Positions 44,571-57,100 of a stretch of DNA of 64,000 nt are shown in pieces. Each line of letters begins with the position of its first letter. Position 1 is the stretch's first letter. The notes beneath the pieces were generated by a model. That model did not search any database, had not been told where the DNA came from, and worked only from the letters and a program-made list of their open reading frames with translations. Source of the DNA: Vitrella brassicaformis (Eukaryota; Sar; Vitrellaceae); NCBI GenBank assembly GCA_001179505.1, contig CDMY01000321.1, positions 35,131-99,130 of the forward strand, in the 5' to 3' direction. The position numbers and the translations under genes are program-made.

Positions 44571-45102
44571 TTGGTCGATGTGTCTGCCATTCGATACAAC
44601 ACTCTCCTGCTGTGGATTTTTCTTCAGTGTTTGATATTACATTTTTACATTTAAAATTCAGCTCCTTTTGTAAGATAGCTCCGTGTGATATGTCAGCATC
44701 CTTTATATCGATCCTTTTTCCCTTTTCCGGCGGTGTTTTGTACAACCGTGGTGCGCGTGTATTGGTGCGTGACTATGCGTGACCTGGGGAGTCTGTTCTT
44801 GTTCTCTTAGCTTTCCTTTCTCCTTTCTGTGCGCGGCTGGTGGACAATGACGTGTTTTCTCAAAGGCTTAATATGATGAGACATGATGGGGCCCTGGGGG
44901 CCTGCATGCATGCATGCATGCAGAGACGCGCACCGAGCGCCGCTCAGAAGTCTGTAGAAGGTCAGCGACAAAAGAAGACCATTGACAAGGACGGCCACGC
45001 ACGAAGGATTGCGGCCCCTGTCTCTGCTTTTGTCCCCCTGTTTGTCTCCTGCAGAGCGCTAGCACTCTAGATCCGTAGCCCACTCGCGGAGTGGCCAGAA
45101 TT
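44571..45102. other. Spacer with AT-rich island and GCAT palindrome
   Basis: The first ~150 bp (about 44600-44730) are markedly AT-rich for this locus (TACATTTTTACATTTAAAAT). A (GCAT)n palindrome lies at 44903-44922. Downstream sequence contains the presumed promoter of the coiled-coil orphan gene. No ORF is supported. Confidence 0.5.
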
Positions 45103-47454
45103 ATGATGGAGGCACAAGACGCGAACCGTAGAAGGAAGCCTCGCCCTTCTGCCCTCGCTGAGGGTGAGCATACAGCTGCAATGAAGACGGCGTTCAAGAC
45201 GCAGCGGAATCAGCGGACAGTCGTGAGTGCCAGTAGCAAAAAGGCGACCACGGTAGTTCTAGCGGTGCAAAAGCAGACGAGTAGTTCTGTCCGGCGGCTG
45301 AAAGGAGAGAGGCGCGATGACGAGGCGCAGACCGACATGGACATACATCACCTCCTTAAGGCTTTTGCGGCGGCGTCACACGACGTGGCCATGCAGACGT
45401 GCCAAGCACCGCAGACAGAGTAAGCATCAGCTCTTTCTGTCTATGTATGTTTGTTTGTGTGAGGCTCAGTGTGTGTGTCTTGCACGGTGTGCAGATGGGT
45501 GCAGGTGGAGGCGGTGAGGTTGGACCACCAGGCAGCATCCACACGCAGGAGACACAGCCTGGGAGAGATTAAACCAGGCAAGCACCGACCACACACCAAC
45601 GCACACACATCCGATTCTGTGCCATCAGCCCTGCCCCCCCAGCGCACCATGGAGCTCTTTCTCCGAGAGCAGGCGCAGCGCTTCCAGCAGCAGATCAAGA
45701 CGATGACATCCAAGCTCCGCCAGGTTGAGGCACAGCTCGACACCCAGAAGGCCTCCCTCCTGAGACGGTCCAAATCTATGGGCCCGGGGGCATCGAAGGC
45801 ATGGAACCCTCTTGAAGCTCTCGAACGCATCTCTGCAAGGAAGCGGGAGGAGGGGGCGGAGGCTGATGGTTGCCAGCCGGCGCTCGCAAGGACGGCTCGC
45901 TTTGGAAGGTCGCACACCGTCAACCTGGGCAACGCCGCGATGCCGGGGATGGAGACCTCAGGCAGGTGAGAAGATAGACCCTTCCCCTCACAATCGTTGT
46001 TGTCTGTGTGTCCATTTACTGTGGCGCATGTGCAGCGCTGAGATGTCTGAGGCCGCCGACAGGCTTCAGCTGACACCGAAGGACCCCCATGTGTTGAGGA
46101 ATCGGCGCAGCAGCGCCCCGCTGGTAGATCGCGCGACTGCGAAGGGTGATGCGGACAGAGACGTGCACCAGACGGCAGCCACACAAACAGCGTGGAATGA
46201 CCTGCCCGACAAGTAAATCGCAGACAACAGATGGCCTGACGCGTCTCATCTCATGCATTTGTCGACGTGTCTCCCTCTCTCTTTGCAGAGCGGTGCAGGT
46301 GGAGCTATCAAGACCTCTAGTGCAGGCCCGGCGTGTCCGGCGACGAGCGCAGCGGCCAGGCGCATCGCCCCTCAGACTATTGAGGAATCGCATCGTGGAG
46401 CAGCTACAGAAACAGGCGCGATCGGGTCCAGTGGAAGACATCCAACAGCTGGCAACACGAAGGCCAGAGCCGCAACCAGCCGGCGCAAAGAGGGTCGAGG
46501 CTTCGTTAGAGACAAGACGCGAGGCTCCCGCTGCACCTGAGGCTCCATCCGCATGCACCATCCGTCCGACGAGCCTGCCACGGCCAATGGGGCGACCACC
46601 GTCGCTGATCATGTCTCTGCCTCCCGCACCCCTCCCCCTCCCCCTCCTTTGCTGGAGATGGCCGCTGTGGTCGACAGCCACGCCGTGAGGGCACACACAA
46701 TGCCCGAGGGGCCTGTGTCGGGGGCGGGGAGTGGTGGACCAGGTGTGTTGGAGCGTGTGGTCAAGAGGACTGAGCTGTGGTTCGACGAGAGGCTGGCGGC
46801 ACACGAGGGATTTGACCGTGGGTTTAACACCATACTCGATACGTACTTACAGGTTAGGTACCAGATACATCACACCACAGAGACGCACACACACGCACAC
46901 GTGCTTCTTGCGTGTGCGTGCGTGTGCAGGAGCATTCTCAGTGCCCCCTTGACCAGCTCTCCCACTCACAGCCACCCGTCTCACCACCATCACCACCAAC
47001 GATAGAGAGCCGGCCTTCCGCTCCTCCGGGGCTGCTGGGCACAGGCCCCCCACTCCCGAGTGCCCCTCTGTTGAAGAGGGCTCCACATGACGGCAAGCAG
47101 CCGAGACACAGCCTGGGGAGGGGGAGCGGGCCGCACAGACCGCCAGAGGAAGAGAAAGAGAGAGTGGAGGAAACCGCGTGTGAAGGGCCCACAGAGGTCA
47201 GCCAGTGGATGGATGAGTCACGATGGTGCAGACTCACTCACTCACACACTCACTCACTACTTGCATTGCTTCTCTGTGTACAGCTGTCAAGACACACCCT
47301 CGTGATGCTGTCGCCGCGAATGGGCCTTTCATCGAAAGCAGTGCAGTGCATCTCCCACCCCACCCTCCCACTTGCTCGCCCCGGTGTCACGCGCAAGAGG
47401 GCACCCAGCTTCAAGAGACATTCGTGTGGATGCAGCCCCCGCCTCTGCCTGTGA
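45103..47454 (+). CDS. Basic coiled-coil orphan protein, about seven or eight exons
   Basis: Well-supported exons are 45103-45419, 45495-45965, 46036-46212, then one from 46289, and later 46930-47196 and 47284-47454. The N-terminus is basic (DANRRRKPRPSA) with a DDEAQTDMDIHHLLKAF helix. A coiled coil follows (FLREQAQRFQQQIKTMTSKL, RQVEAQLDTQ), then LLRRSKSMGPG and RSHTVNLGN, which look like phosphorylation sites. In 46289-46852 two frames both look coding. A 77-nt intron at about 46603-46679 (GTCGCT donor, GTCGACAG acceptor) would link them in phase, but the donor is weak. LERVVKRTELWFDERLAAHE in the later part is helical. Possibly cytoskeletal; no family assigned. Confidence 0.5.
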
Positions 47455-47792
47455 CTCAGGCTGTGAGAGAGTGAGTGTCATCATTTTTCCCTCGTTTCTT
47501 GGCCCGTCTGTCTTTCATGGTGCTCGGTCTTCTTGTCGATGCTTGCAATGCACGTGTATGTGTATTGGCTGGAGGGAGAATCTGTGTGTCCATGCATGGC
47601 CAAACACCCACACGCTGTCCACACACGGTCATCACGTCACGCACACTGCTTGCTGCGCTGGCTAGCCTTCTTGTAAAGGGACGAGCCAAAAACGTCAAAA
47701 CGCCATCCGTTTCATGCACACACACGTGTAAGCGTGGCACTTAGTCAGTCACCGAAAAAGCGAAAAATCATCACGGGTCTCGACCATGACCG
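47455..47792. other. Convergent spacer, no gene seen
   Basis: 338 bp between the orphan gene stop and the TIC20 stop. Nothing recognisable. Confidence 0.5.
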
Positions 47793-49359
47793 TCAGTCAT
47801 CATCGCCGTATGACCTGGGTATTTGTGGCCCATCGCCAATGTGCATCCCCACGCCCTCCGATATCAGGGGGATCTGGGGCAATCTGAAGGACGACAACAA
47901 ACCCACNNNNNNNNNNNNNNNNNNNNNNNNNNNNNNNNNNNNNNNNNNNNNNNNNNNNNNNNNNNNNNNNNNNNNNNNNNNNNNNNNNNNNNNNNNNNNN
48001 NNNNNNNNNNNNNNNNNNNNNNNNNNNNNNNNNNNNNNNNNNNNNNNNNNNNNNNNNNNNNNNNNNNNNNNNNNNNNNNNNNNNNNNNNNNNNNNNNNNN
48101 NNNNNNNNNNNNNNNNNNNNNNNNNNNNNNNNNNNNNNNNNNNNNNNNNNNNNNNNNNNNNNNNNNNNNNNNNNNNNNNNNNNNNNNNNNNNNNNNNNNN
48201 NNNNNNCCCCCACACACACACAGAGTTGGGCAGGCGGCTCATTCTGGTGGTCATGTCATGCTCACCCTCCCATGACAGCGGTGACGATGCAGTTGCCAAT
48301 CATGAGCAGCGAGCCCATGACGATGGTCAGGATCAGCACCTCGTTGAGCATCGAGTCGTCCAGCGGGTTGAACCCCAGCATGCGAAAGTAAAACAGCGCA
48401 AAGAAGTACTGGAACATCGTGATGATCAAACTCTGTGTGGCCACACAGCACACACACACAGCACACAACCACACACACAGGAATGGAAAGGACACGAGCA
48501 CAGCACACAAAGAGCGACACCTTCTCACTCACATACGCAACCACATTACCTGCATGACGTTGTATCTGACGAAGTAGGGGAACTTGATTTTGCTGTTCTT
48601 GCGGATGACCACGAAGTACGCGCCCATGAAAAGGAAGAAGGGCAGCAGGGGGATGGCCGTGTAGTAAAAGGCCGCCCGGCCCACCACACCCATAATCGAC
48701 TCCAGGCCAGGAAACCGAAACATCAGCGGCTGGATGAAGGCCTGGATGGAAACCAACACACACAAGGACAAGGAAGGACACACAACACTCACCCAGACGT
48801 CAGTCACGATGTGCAGCCGGCCGGTAGGATCTTTCTGTGTGACCTGCAGTGTGTCCATGAGAGGCATCGCATAAGTCCCGGCAGCCAGCAGCCGGTGCAG
48901 GATGGTGATCTTCTCCTCGCCCTTCTTATCCCCCCCAGAAGCCAGACCCAGAGCCATCAGCCTCGACAAAGGACCCCTCCTCTCGCCGTCACCAGCAGCC
49001 CCAGCAACCCCAACAGGCACCCCCGCCGCCCTATACATCCTCTGCAGCGGACTCATCTGCATCTGCCGCACGTGTGGCGGCGGCCTCACAGCTCCGAATA
49101 GCCTCCCTGGCGCCGGCATGAACGCCTCGGCTGCCCTGGACAAGCCATCGATGAGACCGGACGGCTCGGCGTCAGATCTGTGGGCGTGCGGCGGATCTCT
49201 CCATTGCTTGGACCGATGGACGTGCAGCGTGTGTGAGGGGGTGACGCCTTGCGAGGAGATGAGGAGGAGGCAGCACAGCACAATGTGGGAGGGAGATGCA
49301 GCTTGCACTGATAAGGACAGCAGAGATCTCGAAACAGCGGCGTCCGCCATCTTGAACAT
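47793..49359 (-). CDS. TIC20: TIC20-like plastid inner-envelope import protein
   Basis: Four exons: 49359-48793, 48741-48550, 48432-48266 and 47883-47793. The last intron contains the 300-N gap. Phase 2 at 48266 meets phase 2 at 47883, so the coding region itself appears complete. A signal peptide-like start (SHIVLCCLLLISSQG) and a His/Ser/Arg stretch fit a bipartite plastid leader. The core is TIC20: LHRLLAAGTYAMPLMDTLQ, FRFPGLESIMGVV, AAFYYTAIPLLPFFLFMGAY, FPYFVRYNVMQ, SLIITMFQYFFALFYFRM, LILTIVMGSLLMIGNCIVTA, and the tail LPQIPLISEGVGMHIGDG. Four membrane spans are visible. TIC20 forms the protein-conducting part of the inner plastid translocon. Confidence 0.87.
47907..48206. other. Assembly gap of 300 N
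   Basis: Exactly 300 undetermined bases, flanked by CCCAC on the left and CCCC(CA)n on the right. A collapsed CA repeat in the TIC20 intron is the likely cause; the true length is unknown. Confidence 0.95.
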
Positions 49360-49674
49360 CGCTTGTTTGTCGTTCCAAAAGCCTCTTGAGCCAGGGAGGA
49401 GAATCCGACCCTACTTCTGCGAGCTCAGCCGTTGGCAAAGGGACGTAAGGTATCCTCTGAGAGGGCGTCCAAGCGTACCGTGCTGCAGCGATGCCGAGGC
49501 GTGCGTGGCCTTCCAACCTCAAAACATCCTCGTCGATGGCGGCGAGATAGCTAGAGAGAGCGCTGCCAAGGACTGCGGGGGTCCTTCTCCTGCTCTTGTG
49601 CGCTTTCCAAGGCCTCCCACGACACGGCGGGCTGGCGCGCGTATTTTCGGGTTTCGTCGTCGCAGATTTTCTCA
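49360..49674. promoter_or_regulatory. Divergent spacer TIC20 / type I membrane protein
   Basis: 315 bp. CCAGGGAGGAGAATCCGACC (49391-49410) followed by CTACTTCTGCGAGCTC (49411-49426) shares CCTACTTCTGCGAGCT with 30779-30794. Candidate bidirectional promoter. Confidence 0.4.
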
Positions 49675-51561
49675 ATGCGATTACACCTAGTGCGGTGGGA
49701 GACGGTGTTGGCTCTGGCTGCGTGGCTGGCGGTTGTTAGTGCTGCTCCTGATGCGTCTGTCAAAGTCCTCTACACCAGGGGCGCTGCGCCAGGTACACAG
49801 ACTCACACACGGGAAAGATGCAGATGCAGATCATCGCCCATCTCATCTGATGCCCTCTCTCCTCTCCCTTTGCAGGCGGTCAAGTTCTCGTGACGTGGAA
49901 TCCCTTTGCCCTTTTCCCCAACGACTTCGTGTCCGTCCGGCTGATCAGCGCCTCCAACATCGACAGCTTCACCTCCTCCCGCGACGGCATCGCATCATCG
50001 GCCATCTCGTCCGAGAAGCTAACGCGCAATGACGGGCAGTTCGAGCTGAAGCTGCCCTACTCGGTCAGGGAGGGCTCTTACGTCGTGGCCGTCTCCTCGC
50101 CCTCGCGCCACGGCGCCTACGGCGCCAGCAGGAAGCCCAGCGTGTCGGCGGCTTTCGAAGTGCACAGCTCGGGGTTCAGCCACACGCCGCTCACCGAGGC
50201 GCCTTACGTGCCCTTCAGGCCGGGGGCTGACTACGAGGAGCGGAGGGAGCGGAGAGAGCGGGAGAGGGAGAAGGAGAGTGAGGAGGGCAAGAAGGAGACG
50301 ACCGCGCGGCCGACGATGCCCGAGGGGTCGACCATTATCTTGACCGAGCCGACGAGTCAGCTCTACGTGTCGGCTGAGAGCGTGCCTGTCCGGTGGAGCA
50401 CTCTGCCATGTGCGTGAGGCGGGCAAGCCATGGCACCCGATGGATGGATGGATGGCTGGATGTGTGTGTGTGTGCGTTTGTGTGTGCGCAGCGTACAAGG
50501 GTCCGATCGAGCTGGAGGTGTGGAAGGCGCGTGATCCTCGGCGGCCGGGCAACGGCTCCGACAGGGTGGCCTTCTACCACGTGGCCAACACGGGCGCCAT
50601 GGACCTCAACATGGCCAACACCGCCTGTGAAGGTCCGTCCGTTTCTTCACCACCTGCTCACCCCACCCTCTCTCCATCATCTGTGTCCCTCTTCTCTCTC
50701 TGCCTCAGGTTATTACTACCTGGTTATCCGGCAGGGGGCGCATCCGCGGGACGAGGCCAAGTCCCGCAGCTTCCAGCTCGACACACGTGGCCGGTGGTCG
50801 AACGCCGACAGAGACCCCTCATCATCTTGTCAGATCGAGCCACGGCTCAAGCAGAAGCGGGCGCAGGGTGCCGACGGCGAGGACGGCGGATACGAGGAGG
50901 ACGATTCGGCGTCGAAGTGGACCGACTGGTTCCAGTTCGAGTGGCTCAAGGAGTGGTGGGGGAAGCTCTCGAGGTGGCAGCCGTCGCCCACCGAGGTGGT
51001 GTACATTGTGACGGGTGCGGTGGTGGCCGTGGCGCTCGTGACATTCCTCGTCATGTGCTGCTGCTCGTGCTGCCGCAGCAAACGCTTCACCGCATACGCG
51101 GAAAACTGCCACCCAAACCAGGTAGGTACAGGCACTGAGTCAGGGTGTGTTACGAACTTTCCTCACTTGTCTGTCTGTGCGTGCAGAGGAGGTCTCGTCG
51201 GCGGCGGCGGTCATCGACCGGCCGTTCCACCCGGCAGTCGTCTGTGGCCACGACCGCATCATCATCGCAGCCCAGCCCCCAGCCCGTCCCCTTCCCCTCC
51301 CCCATGCTGGATCCCGAACACGAGCCCTCGCCCCGGGCCAGACCCACGCCCCTCCCCCTCCCCAGCGCCCCCCCACCCGACACACCCCTGGCTGCCATAC
51401 ATGACGCGCAGGCCATGGCCGCCTACCACTCTGCAAGTCCGCCGCCGTCTTCGCCATCGGTGTATGAGGCTGAGCCCGAGGATCCCGATGTCGAGACGTG
51501 TCGAGTGGCGGTGAGAGGCCATAATGGTGGTGGTGGTGGGCCGAGGGCTGTCATGATATAG
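49675..51561 (+). CDS. Type I membrane protein with beta-rich ectodomain
   Basis: Five exons: 49675-49792, 49876-50409, 50492-50632, 50709-51121 and 51187-51561 (TAG), all in phase. A signal peptide (ETVLALAAWLAVVSAAPDAS) leads into an ectodomain with a repeated beta pattern: GGQVLVTWNPFALFPNDFVS with YVVAVSSPSR, then SAESVPVRWSTLP with ELEVWKA and YYYLVIRQG. This recalls the Kre9/Knh1-type Ser-Thr-rich wall-protein fold (V-x-W near the start, then Y-x-V/I near the end), but weakly. A charged linker separates the repeats. One membrane span (VVYIVTGAVVAVALVTFLVM) is followed by a CCCSCC palmitoylation-prone cluster and a Pro/Ser-rich tail of ~140 residues. Likely a surface or endomembrane protein. 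Confidence 0.72.
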
Positions 51562-54102
51562 CAGGGGTGAGTTTGGTTTGGACGGGCGGTGGCTTGCGGG
51601 CTTTTTTTCGTGTTTTTTGTTTTTGGTTTCGTGTCTTGGTTTGGATTGGGGTGTGTTTATGGTGTGGTACGGTGGTTGGGTGCTGCGTGTGTGTTATTTA
51701 ATGTTACGGCGGGCGGTGGTGGTGGTGGTGTGTGTGTGTGTGTGGTGGTCTGCTGTGGCGGAGCGGCGATGTGCCCTTCCCTGATGAATTGCGTACAATG
51801 TCCATCCCCCTGCTGCTGAAGCACACGCGACTTACTATTGCTTGCTGGCGGCCAAGTATGTCCCCGCGTACGTACGTTTGTATGTGTGTCTGCCGCCCTG
51901 TATTTATCCCTATCCCCATGTCTGTCTGGCTCTGTGTCTTCTCTGCCCATCTGCCGGTTTGTGTGTGTATGTGAATTAAGTAACGGGGAGCGGCAATAAT
52001 CGAAAGAGGTTCACTTGACGCTCCGGCTGGCTGCTGATGCTGTATAGCCATTATAGCCAATTCCACTCGCACACACACGGACCAATACACACACACACAC
52101 ACACCCCTCTGTTGATAGCTACCTCCCTGCATGAGCGAGTGGATGGATGGATGGATGGGCGACAGCAGCTGACGAGAGAGTGCGTGTGTGTATTTTCAGC
52201 GAACCAACGCACCGTGGCACACGCACATACAGGGAGGGAGGGGATCCATATGCGTGTGCGGTTTTTCGTGTGCCCGTCTCGTGGTTGCATCCCATACCAT
52301 CCATGTGTTTCTCTTTTTTTGACAGATGATGTGTGGTGGTGACATGATTGTCGCATGCGGATCGGATCGTGTCATTGCAATCAATGCGTGTTTTCGTGAA
52401 TGAATGGATGGATGGATGGATGGGTGGATGGGTGGATGCATTTGAGCGGATTTGCGCCGGGTGCGTGGTTGCGTGTACAGTCCATCACACTCGCTGACCC
52501 ACTGGCTGCCTGCCTGACTGACTGCCTGACTGACTCCCCTCCCTCCCTCTGTGTGTAGAGACCCCCCCAACCGGATGTGGACACCCCCCTGTGTGAGTGC
52601 GTGTGATGCCATCGTATCAACACGGTTAACCGAAGCTTTTCTGTCCATCGAGGCCAGGCCTCGACAGAACATTTCATTCATCGACCCTTACGTAGACAGG
52701 AACCTTCCCCTAATTTGCAAGCACATGGGTCACGAACTGCCATGCACAGGCAGCAGAAATGCGCTGTGCATGCACCACAAATACACTCACAGAAGAGGGA
52801 AATCTCAGTCAGCGGACAGACAGGCAAACGTCTCGACAGCCACACGGGCAGGGACACACGAGCGGTCGGAGACACCCACACCACACACTGCCAGTGTGGC
52901 TGGGCGCCTGCCTCATCCATGGCGTCTGGCGAGCCGCCCAGCCACACTGACAACACCACACCAATGGACGCACACAATACACACAAAAATACACACATAC
53001 ATCCATCCATCCATCAATTCCCAGGGCAAATGCACACAGAGTAGGACATATCGGCTACACCATCAAACCACCCACGAGAAGCACCCATCCACCACCACGT
53101 CACGCACTTCTTGTCCCCATGTGCTTGTCCCCATGTGCTCCATCCATTTATCCACACAGGCAAGCAGGTCGAAAAAGCTGCCCAGCCGAACAAACGGCCT
53201 CCCCCCACCCTCACACGGAAGCAACTACCCCACAGCCACTCAATGCTCCCAGACACCAGGGAGAGACGGCACGCATACTCACAGACACAAGCCGCTACCG
53301 CATACAGAACAAACACACACTCACGCACACACGCGTCCACGCACGCACGAGTAGGAATTGTACGTTCATCCATGGCTCAGCCCGATGGAAATCATCTCCT
53401 GCGTTAGGTCGGTCGAGAGAGCTGCCCAAAAAAGCTCGCTCTACCGACAGTCAGACGATACATTAGTTTGTGGCCCCTTCCTTCCACGCTGCGTGCATCC
53501 CCAAACACACACATGCATTGCAGCCATTTAATGCAACCAAAAAGTGCGGCCGGGAATAGCTAGAGGCACGGCAAACGGACGGCAACCGAACGCGGGCTAC
53601 ATAGGAAGACGGTAGAATGAATCAAGTCTCGCGTGAGCACACAGCGTCCATCCATCTCTCTCGGCACACAGGCTTTTGTACCCAATCCATGGTCACGCAC
53701 ACACATGACAACACATGCGTGTCCCTATATGCCAGGCAGGCAGGCAGGCGGACAAGCAGGCACGGACAGGTCGAGCGAGCAAGAATCGGCATGCATTGCT
53801 CCTTTCCTGAGGGACACCACTTCCTCAGTTTGGTCGAAAAAGCTGATGTCTAGAACAATCGATAGTCGACAAATGCCCTCCCCAGCAGCCACTCGTTCAA
53901 TGCAACCAAACACCGGAGGAATAAACAGCACGTCAAACGGCACCAAAGTGAACGCCGGGCCAGGCAGACGGGCAATGGAGGGAAACAAACCCGGCCAGCG
54001 CAGCCACTCTACTGCATCGCCACGAACGAATCGCATGCTCATACGGACACACGCCGCTACCGCAGCCACACGCAACACTCAACACAAGACCGTGCAAGAC
54101 CG
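51562..54102. repeat. Long repeat-rich convergent spacer
   Basis: About 2.5 kb without a supported gene. It contains GGTG/TGTG tracts (51715-51745), (GGAT)n at 52140-52160 and 52400-52425, AC runs and ATCC runs (53000-53015). At 53167-53330, 53411-53560 and 53832-54070 there are degenerate copies of one segment (GGTCGAAAAAGCTG, then CAGCCACTCAATGC, then GCCGCTACCGCA). The rightmost copy overlaps an alternative 3' end of the PAN-type gene. Confidence 0.5.
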
Positions 54103-57100
54103 TCAGCCCCAGGAAAAGGCACATTCGTGGATGCATTCGTGATTCACTCGCTCTCTTTCTCTCTCCCTCTCTCTGCCCGCTGGCCGGGCGACCATCTCTG
54201 TCTGCCTGCATCGACTTGCCGCGAAGCGCACGAGCACTCCACCTACGTCGACAACCGACAGCAGCAGAGCCGACAGAGTGACGGACGGCACCGCATTGGC
54301 GTAGATCCCGTCGCTGCTGCTCAGGAACACTGTCAAGAGCTGACCACACCACAACACCAAAAGCAAAGAGAAATGGATGCACGATTGTGTGGGTCTTCAT
54401 TGACTCGCCCACTTGCAGCGTAAGCATGGGCAAGTACCCGACGAGGGACATCAGCTCCAGGGATGCAAACGCAGTGCTCTTCACGGGAATGGAGAAGGCC
54501 TTGCCACCCAACTTGCTCCAACATAGGTGAAGGACACCAATCGAGAAGAAGCCGCCGAACAGAATGTAGACGAGCCCTGTGCCGTCGTCGTCCGCCTCCG
54601 GTGCCGCTGTCGACAATCCCGTGGCGTGAAGAGTGCCTTTCTGCTCCTTCCGATCCTTCCCCTTTGCCCCCGCCGTCTCGCCCTTGTGCTGTGGTGGTGG
54701 CACAGGGAGCACCAGTGCGGGTGCAGACTCGGTCTGCTGGGGCCAAAGGCGCGGCAACGGCATGACGCCTTCTGCTGTTGCTCTAGTGGGCATGTCGGGG
54801 ATGGACTCGACGCCCTCCTCAGGCAGGTCCCTGTCGCCAGCATGGGGGCCCGCGCCAGGCATGTCATCGAACGGCCAACCAAAGACGGCGTCCGACGAGA
54901 CGGCACTCAGAGGGAAGGAGGGGCAGTAGGGCAAGGCACTGTGGCCATTGTCGTCCCCCCACTCCGTGTCGATGTGGATCATCACCGATGTGGGCATGTC
55001 TTCCGCGACCCATGTGACAGACCGCTTGGGAGGTGGGGGCTGGTGCTGGTAGGTTTGGGCTGCAGATTGGTCGCGGGAGATGGTGGAGGCCTTGGTCGTC
55101 TGTCTGCTGGTGGTGCCGCGCGTCGGGTGTCGAGAAAAGGTGCGCGCATAGGACGGGTGGACCGTCACCTACACATACACACACGGATACACACCAGACG
55201 CAGTGGGCTTCATGCATTGCTCTCACCCAGGAAATGTTGTATCCGACTACAGTGGCCTCATTGAAGATGACTAGAAGACAGAAGTGCCCCGTGGCCACCC
55301 AGAACAGCCAGCCCGAATGATCCGTACGAAACAGAGACACCACCAAGACAACTGCAGCCAACGAAACCAAGACGCAATCCAGAGACAACAAACGTTAAAT
55401 TCGATCACCAACTGTGCAGGCTGACCGTGGGTAATGGTGCCGAGGGCCGCGAGGGCTGCCGCGACCACTCGCCAGATGACCGTATTCGGAGCCGTCTTCT
55501 TCTTGTGGCGAGCATACGAAAACACGAAGAAGAGCAGCAGGACCGCGGCCGCGAGAAACATGAATACGTATGGATTGACCTGCACGGCACGGCGACACGA
55601 TAAAGGGATGCCCTCAATTCGCTTGCGTGCGCTGAGTGCATGTGTGTGTATGGGTGCGTACAACAATGGGGCAGCTATGGCCATACAGCATCCAGATGGG
55701 GGACATTTTCAGCACGAGCAGCGACAGCGATGAGTATCTTGCCCTATAGTGATCCATACTGCATTCGTAGCCCTGGGCTGGACACACACAGAATGAGAAG
55801 TCGCCTGCCTTTTCTCATTTCTGCGGTAGAGGGTGTACCGATGAGCGTGGTTGGACACAGCCGCGGCCCCGACACCGCAATGGGCTCAACCTGCAGACGT
55901 CGTGATAGGAAGGAAAGAGCTGCATCAGTCAATCGAGCGAAGCATTATGAGCGTACGGACCCACCTGGTCTAGACACCACTGAGTCACATCCTTCCAGAG
56001 GAGGCACTTATACTGTGTCGAGGTGAATGCCTCGCACTCCGGCTCTTCGACACACTAAGAGACGAGAACAAAGAGCGGATGAGTGACCATGCGCAAACGG
56101 GTTTGTGTAGCTGATCATACCAATTCTTGACAGTACACGGGCGGGTACCACAGCCTGAAAACACAGACAAGAATGAACGTGGATGTGGACGCGAAACGGC
56201 GCCTATCAACGTATGTGTTGTTCTCACAGATCCATATTGGCAATCATGATGGATGAGGTGGGGCTCGGCTGCACGCCAGGATGGTCTGATGAAACACCAA
56301 CAGAAAGCAACGCCATGTGCGCGCGCGGCTAGCTGTAGATTTTGCTCACAGCATCCACAATTGTCCACGCCGACGCGGGACAAATTGTTGGCACGGACGA
56401 CGTATCGCAACGGCTGAATCAAGAATGGCGGCGGGCCGATGTCACCTCGATGGAATGAGCGCTCCTCCGGTGTCCCGCTCTTGCCCGCAGCTCGCGCGTC
56501 AGGCCCGGTAGGCAGCCCCCAATAGAGAGACGGGTCGGCAGGCATCAGGTGCATGCCGTCCTTGGTGAGAGGGGGGAGAGGCGGGGGAGGGAATGTTGCT
56601 CTTGGCGCGGGGCCGCAGTCGTGGCCCTGTAATACCCAGACATCCACACGTGTGCCGCGACGCTCTGTCTGTGTCAAGGTGTTCATGTTCCCTCTTCACA
56701 CGTACCTCTACCCAGCCCTGAACCAATATAGCAATGATAACGAAGCAATATTATGCATTTTGAAATAGTTATAATACCATAATGGCTCCAGCCATGCATA
56801 TCTTCCGATCCTTTTGGCCGCAGAGTTGGCACACATTCCTGACGACTCGCTCATCTCGGGGCCATCTGTCGAACCAGGTGAAGGCCACACAGCCGGGGAC
56901 GCCCTTGCAAAAGCTGTGGCACTCGTTCAGGGTGACATTCTCGATGCCTTCCCGATAGTGATGACGAGTGTTAGAGAAAAGGCACGCCATCTGCACAAAG
57001 AGATACACACGCACAGACACAGTGGACACATGCCGTGACAGAGGGAATATTGGTTCTTCTTTGGGGCCAATGCTCACGTTGTACTCGTAGCAGGGACTCA

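Noticed and set aside
44903-44922. GCAT palindromic repeat as a recombination or origin site
   Set aside because: A simple tetranucleotide run in a spacer full of such runs; no other sign of function.
47734-49101. 455-codon plus-strand frame spanning the N gap
   Set aside because: It includes 100 unknown codons, and the right half is the antisense of TIC20 exons; its composition is His/Thr/Gln-rich.
52551-53354. 267-codon plus-strand frame in the long spacer
   Set aside because: Dominated by His/Thr from CACA tracts and overlaps decayed repeat copies; no start or splice support.
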